A stretch of 64,000 nucleotides of DNA from Arthrobacter sp. Hiyo8 (GTDB taxonomy: Bacteria > Actinomycetota > Actinomycetes > Actinomycetales > Micrococcaceae). The stretch spans positions 2,418,001 through 2,482,000 of the forward strand of contig AP014719.1 in NCBI GenBank assembly GCA_001549895.1, written 5' to 3'. The position numbers and the translations under genes are program-made. Of the stretch, positions 50,970 to 59,740 are shown piece after piece. Below the pieces are notes generated by a model. It saw only the letters and a list, made by a program, of their open reading frames with translations. It was not told the origin of the DNA and did not search any database. The stretch's first letter is position 1; each line of letters begins with the position of its first letter.

Positions 50970-52329
50970 ATGCCCATGAGCCAGCAAGCGATTCTGGCGA
51001 AGCCTCGCCGAAACGTGGAGATGGTGCTGCTGGTGTTGGCACTTGGCGTCGGCATTGGGGCCCTTGCAATGACCAGTGTCGACAAGAAGGAAGCCCTCGA
51101 CGTTGGATTCTGGCTTCAGGCCGGTACGTTGACGGCGCTGGCGGGGATCTTCCACGTCGTCCTGCGGTTCAAGGCAAGGTATGCGGATCCCGTGATCCTC
51201 CCGATTGTGGTGGCTTTGAACGGCCTCGGCATCGCCATGATCCGACGCTTGGATGCCTCAAACGGTACGACTGCCGGGGCTAATCAGCTCACATGGACGA
51301 TCGTTTCGGTCCTGGTCGCGGCCGCCGTTTTGTGGCTATTGAAGGACCACCGGCTTTTGCGCCGTTACACCTTCATTGCACTTGCGGTCAGCGCCGCCCT
51401 CCTTATCCTTCCCCTCGTGCCCGGCATTTCGGCCGGCGACATCAACGGCGCGAATGTCTGGATACGCCTCGGTTCACTGCAGTTCCAGCCCGGCGAGATC
51501 GTGAAGATTACGCTGGCCGTCTTCTTCGCGGGCTACTTGTCCTCCAACCGGGACTTGATCCTGCTGGCCGGCAGGAAATTCGGGCGCCTGCAGTTCCCCA
51601 GGATCAAGGACACCGGGCCCATGATCACCGCGTGGGCCGCGAGCGTTGGCGTACTGGTTTTCCAGCACGACCTCGGCATGTCCATACTGCTGTTCGGCCT
51701 ATTTATCGTGATGATCTACGTTGCCACAAGCCGGGCCAGCTGGCTGGTCCTCGCGTCGTGCTCATGCTTTTGGGCGGATACGCCGCAGCAAAGATTTTTT
51801 CCCATGTCGGCTTGCGCATTGACGCGTGGATCAACGCTTTCGACCCCCAGGTCTTCACCCGATTCCCCGGAGGCAGCGCCCAGATTGTCCAGGGCCTCTT
51901 CGGGATGGCCGACGGCGGCCTGATCGGCAAGGGCCTCGGGCTCGGGAGCCCTGACCTGGTGCCTTTCGCGAACAGCGACATGATCATCGCTTCCCTTGGT
52001 GAAGAACTCGGCCTGATCGGGCTGTTCGCGATCGTTCTCCTCTATTTGCTCCTTTTCACGAGAGGGTTCCGGGCCGCCCTGGGCATCCGGGATGCTTTCG
52101 GGAAGCTCCTTGCCTGCGGGCTGGCCTTCTCCATGGCCCTTCAGTGCTTCATCATTATCGGCGGCGTCACCCGCCTTATTCCCCTCACGGGCTCACGACG
52201 CCGTTCCTCTCCGCTGGCGGGTCCTCCCTCCTCGCCAACTGGATCATCATCGCCCTGCTGTTGCGGATCAGCGACGCTGCGCGCAGGCCCCAAACCGTTG
52301 CGTCCCAGACCGAACACGTTCCGGTCTGA
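50970..52329 (+). CDS. Second RodA/FtsW-family protein (two frameshifts)
   Basis: SEDS glycosyltransferase, about 453 residues after repair near 51762 and 52192. It aligns along its length with the cluster Rod[101 protein letters not shown]. Unlike the first copy it has no pbpA or kinase gene beside it; it stands alone between a metal efflux gene and repeats. It may need a class B PBP encoded elsewhere. The Asp in QHDLG is retained. Confidence 0.9.
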
Positions 52330-52371
52330 CACCCTTACGGACACCGGTCAGCTACCACGTGGCGAGCGGCC

Positions 52372-52560
52372 CAAGTGGTCCCACCGCCACCCTCGCCTCG
52401 CAAGGCCCCGCGGCCAGGGAACCCTCCCGGCGTGGGCCCAGCTAGTCCCACCGCCACCCTCGCCTCGCAAGCTCGGCCAGGGAACCCTGGCGGCGTGGGC
52501 CCTCGCAGTTGTTGTCGTTTTGTAGCCTCATAACGACAACAACTGCGAGCTAGTTGGGTT
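52372..52560. repeat. Compound dispersed repeat: two A modules and one B palindrome
   Basis: CCCACCGCCACCCTCGCCTC begins both an incomplete A module (52379 onward) and a full A module (52445 onward), the latter ending CCAGGGAACCCTGGCGGCGT. A B palindrome follows with 18-bp perfect arms CTCGCAGTTGTTGTCGTT (52502-52519) and its complement (52532-52549), ending TAGTTGGG. Confidence 0.88.
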
Positions 52561-52585
52561 AGCCGCGCGCCGGCACCTTAAGTCG

Positions 52586-52957
52586 AAGTTACGCACTTAA
52601 CAACAGGCAGCTACCCACAAGTTATCCACAGTTGGGGAAAAACCGTGCCTGCATAGTGGAAAACTCCCGGAACGGCGGGCCTCAGGGGCAGCAAAGACAA
52701 CGAACTACAGCGATGTGAGTTATTAACAATGTTGATAACTCTGTTGATACCGCGCTCTTTTGGCTGCGAACACTGAGGTTGTCCACACACGCCCGGATAA
52801 CCCACTTCTTATCCACATACCCACAGGCGTGTGGGCAAAAGTTATCCACAGGTGTGGACGTTAATCGCCGGAGAAAAGCGCAGCCCCTGCCATCTCGCCC
52901 TACAGTGTCCATTCACCATCGAACTACAAGCTTGTAAGTTACGCACACTGTGGATAA
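52586..52957. promoter_or_regulatory. DnaA-box cluster, AT-rich, no genes
   Basis: TTATCCACA occurs at 52622-52630, 52809-52817 and 52842-52850, TTGTCCACA at 52779-52787, and the inverted box TGTGGATAA at 52949-52957. AAGTTACGCAC appears at 52586 and 52937, bracketing the set. An AT-rich section (52716-52750) has two TGTTGATA repeats. Together with 52958-53112 this is an intergenic region of over 500 bases with no convincing gene. Confidence 0.72.
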
Positions 52958-53112
52958 GGCCTGTGGAAAACATATCCAAAAGTCTTGACGGACCTGAAAG
53001 CGCAGTTCTAAGCTGGTGTTATTCAATGAACTAGTTGATAAACCATCTGCTTGAGTACGGCGGAGGACCCCGAAATCCGCGATCCTCAGGCCCGACCCAC
53101 CAGGGGAGAAGC

Positions 53113-53517
53113 ATGCCGGGCACGATTGCTGCAGCGGTGCTGGACCCGGAAGACCAGCTCAACAGGGCGTTCATGGCCCTCGCCGATCCTGTCCGCCGCA
53201 AGATACTCGCGCGGTTGGCCTTGGGCGATGCCACCGTCAACGAGATCGCCCAGCCCTTCACCGTCACCCTCCAAGCCATCTCCAAGCACCTTCAAGTGCT
53301 CGAGGGCGCGGGCCTCATCACAAGGAGCAGGGAAGCGCAGCGCCGTCCCTGCCATTTGAACACCACAGCGCTGGGTCCCTTGGCTGAGTGGATCGAGAAC
53401 TACCGTCTTCAGGCCGAGGAACGTTTCGCCCGGCTGGACGAACTATTGGCCAGCACAACCGACAAAGACAGTCCCGAAAAGGAGAAGAACAATGAGCACC
53501 AACACAACAACCATTGA
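53113..53517 (+). CDS. ArsR-family transcriptional regulator
   Basis: The intact 134-residue protein has a winged helix: LNRAFMALADPVRRKILARL, DATVNEIAQPFTVTLQAISK, HLQVLEGAGLITRSREAQRR. No Cys or His metal site is evident, which fits the SRPBCC-linked branch rather than metal sensors. ATG 53113 is set by AGGGGAGAAGC. It overlaps the next gene by 26 bases, a classic ArsR-AHSA1 pair. Confidence 0.92.
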   Translation: MPGTIAAAVLDPEDQLNRAFMALADPVRRKILARLALGDATVNEIAQPFTVTLQAISKHLQVLEGAGLITRSREAQRRPCHLNTTALGPLAEWIENYRLQAEERFARLDELLASTTDKDSPEKEKNNEHQHNNH

Positions 53518-53962
53518 CGTCGCCGCGGGCACGCCGTTCATCGATACGAGCCGCGACTTCGACGCCGCACCCTCGCGTGTGTTCCAGGCTTTCACGGACC
53601 CCGAACTCGTCGTCAAATGGCTGGGTCCGCGTCGCCTGGAAATGCGCCTGGAGTCATACGACGCGCGCACGGGCGGCAGCTACCGCTACACGCATGTGGA
53701 CGAACAAGGCAGCGAGTTCGGTTTCCGCGGGGTCTTCCACGAGGTCCAGGAGCCATTGCGGATCATCCAGACCTTTGAGTTCGACGGCGCCCCGGGGCAA
53801 GTCACGCTGGATACCACCAGGTTTGAAGACCTCGGAGGCCGCACGCGCGTAGTGCAGCACTCCGTGTTTCCCTCGGTGGAAGCCCGGGACATGGCAGTAG
53901 CCAGCGGCATGGATGCGGGCATCAAAGAGTCGATGGACCGCTTGGAGGAACTCCTGGGGTAA
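53492..53962 (+). CDS. SRPBCC/AHSA1-family protein
   Basis: The 156-residue START-like fold protein has FIDTSRDFDAAPSRVFQAFT, PELVVKWLGPRRLEMRLESY, GGSYRYTHVDEQGSEFGFRG and a C-terminal helix GMDAGIKESMDRLEELLG. Family members bind small hydrophobic ligands; the substrate is unknown. It starts inside the ArsR gene, so the two are co-expressed. Confidence 0.92.
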   Translation: MSTNTTTIDVAAGTPFIDTSRDFDAAPSRVFQAFTDPELVVKWLGPRRLEMRLESYDARTGGSYRYTHVDEQGSEFGFRGVFHEVQEPLRIIQTFEFDGAPGQVTLDTTRFEDLGGRTRVVQHSVFPSVEARDMAVASGMDAGIKESMDRLEELLG

Positions 53963-53975
53963 AGCCAGGGAGCTG

Positions 53976-54843
53976 TTAGCCCGCTGTGGCCCGAAGGACG
54001 GTAGCGAGGACCAGAATCCCGGCCACCAGGGCCATGCCTGCGGTCTGCAACAGCGCCTGGCGGGTCCACGCGGAGCAAAGGCAATCACGGCGGCGCACAG
54101 GCCACCCGTGATCAGGCCGCCCAAATGGGCCTGCCAGGCAATGCCGGGGACAACGAAGCCAATCACGCCGTTGATGGCAATGAGGATCCACAGCTGCCGG
54201 GTGTCTCCGCCGCGCCGGCTTTGAACTACCAACAGTGCGCCAAAGAGGCCGAAGATGGCGCCGGACGCACCTTCCACTCCAGTGGGAGGCAAAACAGGTG
54301 TCAGAAGTAGGAAACCGACAGAGCCGCCAATGGCGGACAACAGGTAGACGGCCAGGAAGCGGATGCGCCCCAAGACCGGCTCCAGCACCTGGCCGAAAAT
54401 CCAGAGCATGTACATGTTGAGCACGATGTGCAGGACAAAGCCCTGGGAATGGACAAAAGCGCTGGTCAGCATCCGCCAGGGTTCGAAGGCCCCGTATTGC
54501 GGAGCGGCGTAGACGGACGCAAAAGCGAGTTGATTCTCCACGACACCGCCGGGAATCAACCATTGCAGCACGTACACCAGGGCACACAGCCCGATAAGTA
54601 TGTACGTCGCCAAAGGACGTCCTGTCGCAATGGCGCCGCCATAGGCGGAACGCACTGCCGGCGTCGAACGCTTCATTTCATTGACGCAGTCAATGCATTG
54701 GAACCCGACGGCGGCCGCCCGCTGGCACTCGGGCATGCGGGACGCCCGCAACGCTGGCACCGCACATAGGAGGGCCTGTCCGGGTGCCTGGGGCACACCG
54801 GAATGTCTGCTGACGGCTCTGCCGCCGGGATTCCGTAACTCAT
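53976..54843 (-). CDS. Rhomboid-family intramembrane serine protease (two frameshifts)
   Basis: About 289 residues. The N-terminal zinc-ribbon-like segment CPRHPDRPSYVRCQRCGRPA then CPECQRAAAVGFQCIDCVNE is typical of actinobacterial rhomboids. The membrane part has PWRMLTSAFVHSQGFVLHIV, LNMYMLWIFGQVLEPVLGRI, VEGASGAIFGLFGALLVV with catalytic GASGAIFG Ser, and IAWQAHLGGLITGGLCAAVI with catalytic His. Bases are missing near 54735 and 54065. Substrates unknown. Confidence 0.9.
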
Positions 54844-54864
54844 ATGCTGTTCAGGCTCCGGGGA

Positions 54865-55407
54865 TCAGAGCTGGACAATGTCGATGCTGTTGATGACGAC
54901 GTCTTCGACGGGGCGATCGCCCATGCCGGTGCGGACAGCCTCGATGGCGTCTACAACTTTCTTGGACTCTTCGTCTGCAACCTCACCGAAGATGGAGTGC
55001 TTGCCGAAAAGCCAGTCGGTGTTGACCGTGGTGATGAAGAACTGGGAACCGTTGGTGCCCTTGCCCATCTGGATGCCGGCGTTGGCCATGGCCAGCTTGT
55101 AAGGGGCGTTGAAGTTGAGTTCCGGGTGGATCTCGTCGTCGAACTTGTAGCCCGGACCGCCGATACCGCGACCGAGGGGATCGCCGCCCTGGATCATGAA
55201 GTCTTTGATGATGCGGTGGAAAATCGTGCCGTTGTACAGCGGGGTACCAGTCTTGTCTTCACCGGTCTCCGGGTGCGTCCAGGACTTTTCGCCGGTGGCC
55301 AGGCCAACGAAGTTGGCTACCGTCTTGGGCGCGTGGTTGCCGAAGAGGTCAACCACGATGTCACCGAGGCTCGTGTGGAAAGTTGCTTTTGCGGTTGCGA
55401 TGGTCAT
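54865..55407 (-). CDS. Peptidyl-prolyl cis-trans isomerase, cyclophilin type
   Basis: Cytosolic cyclophilin, 180 residues, intact. FHTSLGDIVVDLFGNHAPKT, YNGTIFHRIIKDFMIQGGDP (catalytic FHR), LAMANAGIQMGKGTNGSQFF and FGEVADEESKKVVDAIE are all standard. No signal peptide. Found next to crgA and the rhomboid gene in many actinobacterial origin regions. Confidence 0.95.
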   Translation of the reverse strand: MTIATAKATFHTSLGDIVVDLFGNHAPKTVANFVGLATGEKSWTHPETGEDKTGTPLYNGTIFHRIIKDFMIQGGDPLGRGIGGPGYKFDDEIHPELNFNAPYKLAMANAGIQMGKGTNGSQFFITTVNTDWLFGKHSIFGEVADEESKKVVDAIEAVRTGMGDRPVEDVVINSIDIVQL

Positions 55408-55560
55408 ATCGCCATTGTTTCACGCAGGGTCAACGCCGGGGCGGCCAGGAGGGCGGTTCCGCGCTCGGTGAAATCTTCCATGAATCCGCTGGATGAATAG
55501 CCGGTGCCGAACAAGCGACGTAGGCTAACAACAAACGAGCATGTTGATCGGGAGGTAGTT

Positions 55561-56539
55561 GTGAAGAAATCGGACCGGATTGCCCGCGAACTTGAACACA
55601 CCGTTGTGAATGGTGTCGAAAATGCCAAGGACTGGGCGACACCGCGCGTCGAAGCAGCTGTGAACTGGGCTGTTCCCCGCATCCAGCACGGAATCGACAC
55701 CGCGTCGCCGAAGCTCCAGGAAGGCCTGAAATCGGCTGCCTACAACCTCGCCGACGGCGTTGCAACCGTCACGCCGAAGCTCCAGGAAGGCCTGGCGAAC
55801 CTCGCGCCGAAGATCCACGACGTCGTCGAGGACGCCTCACCCAAGATCCAGGAAGCCCTTAACAAAGCCACCCCGGCGCTCAGCCACGCGCGGGACAAAG
55901 TTGTTGAGGAGTACTTGCCCAAGCTTTCGGAGCAGCTCGGGCAAGCCTCCGTGGTTGTGCACCAGGCCCTCGAGAATGCACCCGCGCAGGTGGACGCAGT
56001 CGCCCAGAAACTGGTGGATTCGGGAGTGGTTCACAATCTGCAGGAGCAAGCACAAGCCACAGGGGCCCAGCTGAAAGCCGCGGCCGAGGAAGCGTCCAAA
56101 ACAGTCTCGAAAGAACTGGCCAAGACCCGGAAGCCCAAAAAGCGCGGTCTCCTGATCTTCACGGTCATTGCAGCAGCTGCCGCGGCCGGCGTCGCCGCAT
56201 GGAAGGCCAGCCGTCCGGTGGAGGACCCGTGGAAGACCCGGCCCGGTAACGCCGTCGCCGGTGCCCGCCGCGGCAGCAGCCGAGAAGGTCGCTGACAAGG
56301 CGAACGAGGCCGCCACCAAGGTAGCTGACACGATTGACGACGTGAAACTCAACGTTGCTGAGAAAGCCGAAGCCGTAGCCGAGAAGGCAAAGCACGCAGT
56401 CGAGGACGCTACGGACACTGCAGCAAAAGTGGCAACCGACGCCAAGACCGCGGTAAAGAACATCGCCGCCAGCCTCCACAAGGACGAAGCGGCCAAGGAC
56501 CAGCCGGCCACAGACGAAGCCGGCAAGCACGAGGCCTAG
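55561..56539 (+). CDS. Helical repeat protein with membrane anchor (frameshifted)
   Basis: About 325 residues. From GTG 55561 (RBS GGGAGG) it reads as long amphipathic helices with a loose repeat centred on PKLQEGL (TASPKLQEGLKSAAYNLADG, TVTPKLQEGLANLAPKIHDV, DASPKIQEALNKATPALSHA). One span follows (GLLIFTVIAAAAAAGVAAWK), then an Ala/Lys/Glu-rich helical tail (EKAEAVAEKAKHAVEDATDT). The frame changes near 56250; two added bases there give KTPAPVTPSPVPAAAAAEKV. No family function is known to me. Confidence 0.78.
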
Positions 56540-56563
56540 GCAAACAGCCATATTCGCTCCACG

Positions 56564-56597
56564 TTGAAGGGATCCCGGTTCGCCGGGGTCCCTTCAA
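56564..56597 (+). terminator. Terminator after the helical protein gene
   Basis: A 15-bp stem TTGAAGGGATCCCGG paired with CCGGGGTCCCTTCAA (one G-T pair) around TTCG, 25 bases after the stop, followed by TTGTTTGG. Confidence 0.85.
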
Positions 56598-56656
56598 TTG
56601 TTTGGCCACTTGTCACCGGAGGCTTCCTCACGTGACACCGCCCTGATGTTAGATTT

Positions 56657-57547
56657 ATGGGGATGCCAGCCGATAGATCTTTCGTAGATGCAGCCACCAA
56701 TGCAGCCGTCGCACCCGTGAAGCCGAGCGTTTCAATCATCATCCCGGCGTACAACGAGGAAAGCGTCATACGGCAATGCCTGATCGCGGCCATCTACCAG
56801 TCAGTACCTGCGGACGAGATCATCGTCGTTGACAACAAGTCCACGGACCGCACCGCCCAGATCGTCACGCAGATGCAGCAGGAATACCCGGAAAGCCCCA
56901 TCATGCTGCTGAGCCAGGACAAAGCGCAGGGACTCATCCCCACCCGCAACTTTGGCCTCAATCGAGCCACGTCGGACATCCTCGGCCGGATCGATGCCGA
57001 CTCCGTCGTTGAACCCGACTGGGTTGAGCAGGTCCAAAAGGCTTTCGCCGATCCCTCGGTGCAGGCGGCCACGGGTCCGGTGGTCTACTACGACATGCCG
57101 ATGCGTCGATTCGGACTCAAGGCCGACGACAAAATGCGCCAGCTCATGCTTCGGCTTGCGAAGCACCAGTACCACTTCCTTTTTGGATCCAACATGGCGC
57201 TTCGCCGCTCCGCATGGGAAACCATCCGGGACGAAACCTGCCTGGATGAAAGGGACGAGATGCACGAGGACATCGATCTCTCCCTGCACCTTGCCGACCA
57301 CGATCTCAGGGTGCAGTATTGGCCGCAGATGGTCTCTGGCATGTCTGCCCGCCGGCTCGAAGATTCACCGCGCGACTACCGCTATTACGTGACCCGCTTC
57401 GACCGCACCTACAAGGCACACAACGTCAAGAAGATGGCCCTGAAGGCTCCCATGGTGGTGTTCTTCTCGGTCTACTTCCCGGCCAAGCTTCTGCGGGCCA
57501 TCCACACGGCCAATGCCGGCCAAGGCGTCCGCCGAGGCGGCCTCTAG
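56657..57547 (+). CDS. Family 2 glycosyltransferase
   Basis: Intact, 296 residues. GT-A fold: VSIIIPAYNEESVIRQCLIA, DEIIVVDNKSTDRTAQIVTQ, ATSDILGRIDADSVVEPDWV (DxD metal site), and DEMHEDIDLSLHLADHDLRV as the acceptor-side ED motif. A weakly hydrophobic C-terminal stretch (KAPMVVFFSVYFPAKLLRAI) may associate with the membrane. Donor and acceptor are not deducible; no other glycan genes are adjacent. Confidence 0.9.
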   Translation: MGMPADRSFVDAATNAAVAPVKPSVSIIIPAYNEESVIRQCLIAAIYQSVPADEIIVVDNKSTDRTAQIVTQMQQEYPESPIMLLSQDKAQGLIPTRNFGLNRATSDILGRIDADSVVEPDWVEQVQKAFADPSVQAATGPVVYYDMPMRRFGLKADDKMRQLMLRLAKHQYHFLFGSNMALRRSAWETIRDETCLDERDEMHEDIDLSLHLADHDLRVQYWPQMVSGMSARRLEDSPRDYRYYVTRFDRTYKAHNVKKMALKAPMVVFFSVYFPAKLLRAIHTANAGQGVRRGGL

Positions 57548-57551
57548 CCAC

Positions 57552-58460
57552 TCAGTCAGTGCCGAGTTCGGCGATCTTGCCCTCGGCGTCGCCCTTGCCG
57601 CTCCGCTGACCGGCGACGACGACGGCGAGTCCAACCAGGATCAAGGCGAGTCCCGCATAGGTACCGGCCGGCAGGGTCTCGTGCAAGAAGACGGCAGCGA
57701 GAATGGCTGCGCCCGGAATCTCCAGCAGGATGATCATGGACACCAGGAGCGGGCTCATGGTCGCCAGGAGATGGTTGAAGGCGGTGTGGCCCACCAGTTG
57801 TGCACACACGGTGATGGCCACGATCCCCAGCCAGCCGCCGGCGTCGAACCCTACAAGCGGCTGGCCGCCCGTGATGGCGAGCACAGCGACGACGGCCGCA
57901 CAGATCCCGTAGCAAAGCGTCGTATATGTTCCAATGCCCATGCTCTGGCGGGCTTTGCCTCCGGCCAAGGTATATAGGCCGGCCAGGGCGCCTCCGGCGA
58001 GAGCCAGGATGTCACCAAGAAAGGCTTTCGGGGAGGATCCCATATCGAAGCCCGTGATGGCGGCTACGCCGCCCAGCGCGATACCCAGGCCCACGAGGAC
58101 CGGCCAGCGGTGCTTTGTGCCGCGGAGGAGCTGGAAGACGGCGATCCAGGCGGACTGCAGGCACACCAGGGCGGTAGCGGCCGCGACAGAGGTGAGTTGG
58201 AGCGCGGTGATGAAGCACGCGAAGTGGAAGGCCAGTGCCACTGCTGCCACAGCGGACCAGGTGAACTCGTTCCGGGTGATCTTGCGGAACTGGCGCGGCT
58301 CGCGGATCAGGACCGGCGAGGCCATGACGACCGCGGCGATCGCGTTGCGCCAAAAGGCGATAGCGAGTGCCGTGACGGAAGTAGCTCCAAGCGTTCCCGC
58401 GATGAGGGGTCCGGATGACGCGACGCCGAGCACACCCAAAGCAGCAACAATGAAGTTCAC
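57552..58460 (-). CDS. EamA/DMT-family transporter
   Basis: An intact 302-residue protein with ten membrane spans in two EamA repeats: MNFIVAALGVLGVASSGPLI onward, and the second around KAFLGDILALAGGALAGLYT. LLEIPGAAILAAVFLHETLP AGTY is the conserved end of repeat two. Substrates of this family include amino acids and nucleobases; unknown here. Confidence 0.9.
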   Translation of the reverse strand: MNFIVAALGVLGVASSGPLIAGTLGATSVTALAIAFWRNAIAAVVMASPVLIREPRQFRKITRNEFTWSAVAAVALAFHFACFITALQLTSVAAATALVCLQSAWIAVFQLLRGTKHRWPVLVGLGIALGGVAAITGFDMGSSPKAFLGDILALAGGALAGLYTLAGGKARQSMGIGTYTTLCYGICAAVVAVLAITGGQPLVGFDAGGWLGIVAITVCAQLVGHTAFNHLLATMSPLLVSMIILLEIPGAAILAAVFLHETLPAGTYAGLALILVGLAVVVAGQRSGKGDAEGKIAELGTD

Positions 58461-58488
58461 ATTTCAACCTTAGTGGGGCGGTTAACGC

Positions 58489-58523
58489 AAAGAGTCCCGG
58501 TCATTTCTGACCGGGACTCTTTC
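58489..58523 (-). terminator. Terminator of tRNA-Ala
   Basis: AAAGAGTCCCGGTCA pairs with TGACCGGGACTCTTT around a 5-base loop, just beyond the tRNA 3' end. Confidence 0.85.
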
Positions 58524-58529
58524 CTATGG

Positions 58530-58602
58530 TGGAGGCACGGGGACTCGAACCCCGAACCCCCTGCTTGCAAAGCAGGTGCGCTACCAATTGCGCCATGCCC
58601 CC
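58530..58602 (-). tRNA. tRNA-Ala (anticodon TGC)
   Basis: Acceptor GGGGGCA with TGCCTCC, D-arm GGCGCAATTGGTAGCGC, anticodon loop TTTGCAA giving TGC, T-loop GTTCGAGTC. 73 nt, CCA not encoded. Confidence 0.95.
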
Positions 58603-58675
58603 ATAAGAAGCAACCCGTCCATACTACCCTAGTTCCTTCGATGGTTTTCGCCATCTCCAGGCGGGGCGCCTTTCG

Positions 58676-58792
58676 CTAGTCAACCGTGTCGGTTGCCTTG
58701 CTCCAGACTGTCTTCTGGGCTTCGGATTCCTGCACTTTTTTGTAGAGCAGGACGCCTGCGATCGCAGCTGCAACTACGAGCAACTTCTTCAC
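58676..58792 (-). CDS. DLW-39 family small protein
   Basis: A 38-residue protein from GTG 58792: MKKLLVVAAAIAGVLLYKKV, then a short acidic-to-polar tail with KTVWSKATDTVD. The N-terminal half is one membrane helix. The family is defined in actinobacteria and sits next to the gyrA-side tRNAs, exactly as here between tRNA-Ile and tRNA-Ala. Function unknown. It is too short for most gene finders. Confidence 0.85.
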   Translation of the reverse strand: MKKLLVVAAAIAGVLLYKKVQESEAQKTVWSKATDTVD

Positions 58793-58849
58793 ATGCACCC
58801 CGTTCCGGTTCAGTTTCCTGAACCTTTAACAAAACCTGTGCAGGTTCCG

Positions 58850-58924
58850 TGGGCGTACCAGGACTTGAACCTGGGACCTCTTCGTTATCAGCGAAGCGCT
58901 CTAACCGCCTGAGCTATACGCCCC
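58850..58924 (-). tRNA. tRNA-Ile (anticodon GAT)
   Basis: Acceptor GGGGCGT with ACGCCC plus one closing pair, D-arm AGCTCAGGCGGTTAGAGC, anticodon loop CTGATAA giving GAT, T-arm CAGGTTCAAGTCCTG. 75 nt. Confidence 0.95.
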
Positions 58925-59036
58925 GATACCTCTTCGGGCCGAGACATGACTTTACAGCACATCCCGGCCCGATCTCAAATCGAGGTATTTTCACCACTGT
59001 TTTCCAGCAGTTTCCCCCAATTTCCGACCGACTGGG

Positions 59037-59740
59037 TCAGTCGTCGGTGAGGGTCACGCCAATGCCGCCCACGAGTGTTGCGGCAATGTTATAAAGCACG
59101 GCGCTCAGCATGGACAAAGCAGTCAGTAGAACAACATTCACCACGGCAATGATGGTTGCGAAGGAGGCAACCTGTCCGAGGGATGCGACCTTCTTGAGTT
59201 CGAAGCCGCCGCTTTCCGAGCCCGCCAGGGTGCCGAGAAGGCTGTCCACCTGGTTGAAAATGCCGGTGAGGTCCAGAACGGTCCAAAGCACGATTGCGGC
59301 AATCACAGTCACGATGCCCAAGGCAACGGACAACAGGAATGCCATCTTCAGGACAGACCACGGATCAACCTTGCTGACGAGCAGGCGCGCGCGGCGAACC
59401 TTCGCCTTAGGTGCCGGCTTCACGAGTCCGGGGCCCCGGCGGCGGGCCGCTGCTGGCCCTGCACGGGGCGCTGGCCGGGCGCGGCGGGACGCTGACCCGC
59501 CGGGCGCTGGGTTCCCGCGGTTCCCGCGGGACGCTGGCCAGGAACGGCGGGACGCTGACCGGGAACCGCCGGGCGCTGGCCTGGGACCCTTTCCGCGCCA
59601 GTTCCTGCCGCACCCGAGGCGGATGCCGCAGGGCGCTGCTGGGGACGGGCCGGTGCGTCTACCCGTGGAGTAGCCGACGGCTGCCGCAATCCTCCAGGGA
59701 CACCCGTGCTTGGCTTGGGATATGAGTCCGAATTGCTCAC
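59037..59740 (-). CDS. DUF3566 membrane protein with Pro/Gln-rich N-terminus (frameshifted)
   Basis: About 234 residues. The first ~105 are low-complexity, with a VPGQRPA unit repeated in tandem ([20 protein letters not shown]). A missing G near 59421 separates this from the DUF3566 domain: [60 protein letters not shown], with two membrane spans. Adding it gives [17 protein letters not shown]. It overlaps the gyrA stop by four bases and is conserved after gyrA in actinobacteria. Confidence 0.9.

Noticed and set aside
52611..52912. Short minus-strand frames of 64-76 codons in the DnaA-box region
   Set aside because: Cys- and His-scattered translations with no ribosome binding site or family; they overlap the DnaA boxes and are best explained as chance.
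52586..52957. The DnaA-box cluster as the main chromosomal origin
   Set aside because: dnaA and dnaN are not adjacent and gyrB orientation places oriC beyond the right end; kept as an accessory DnaA-binding region instead.
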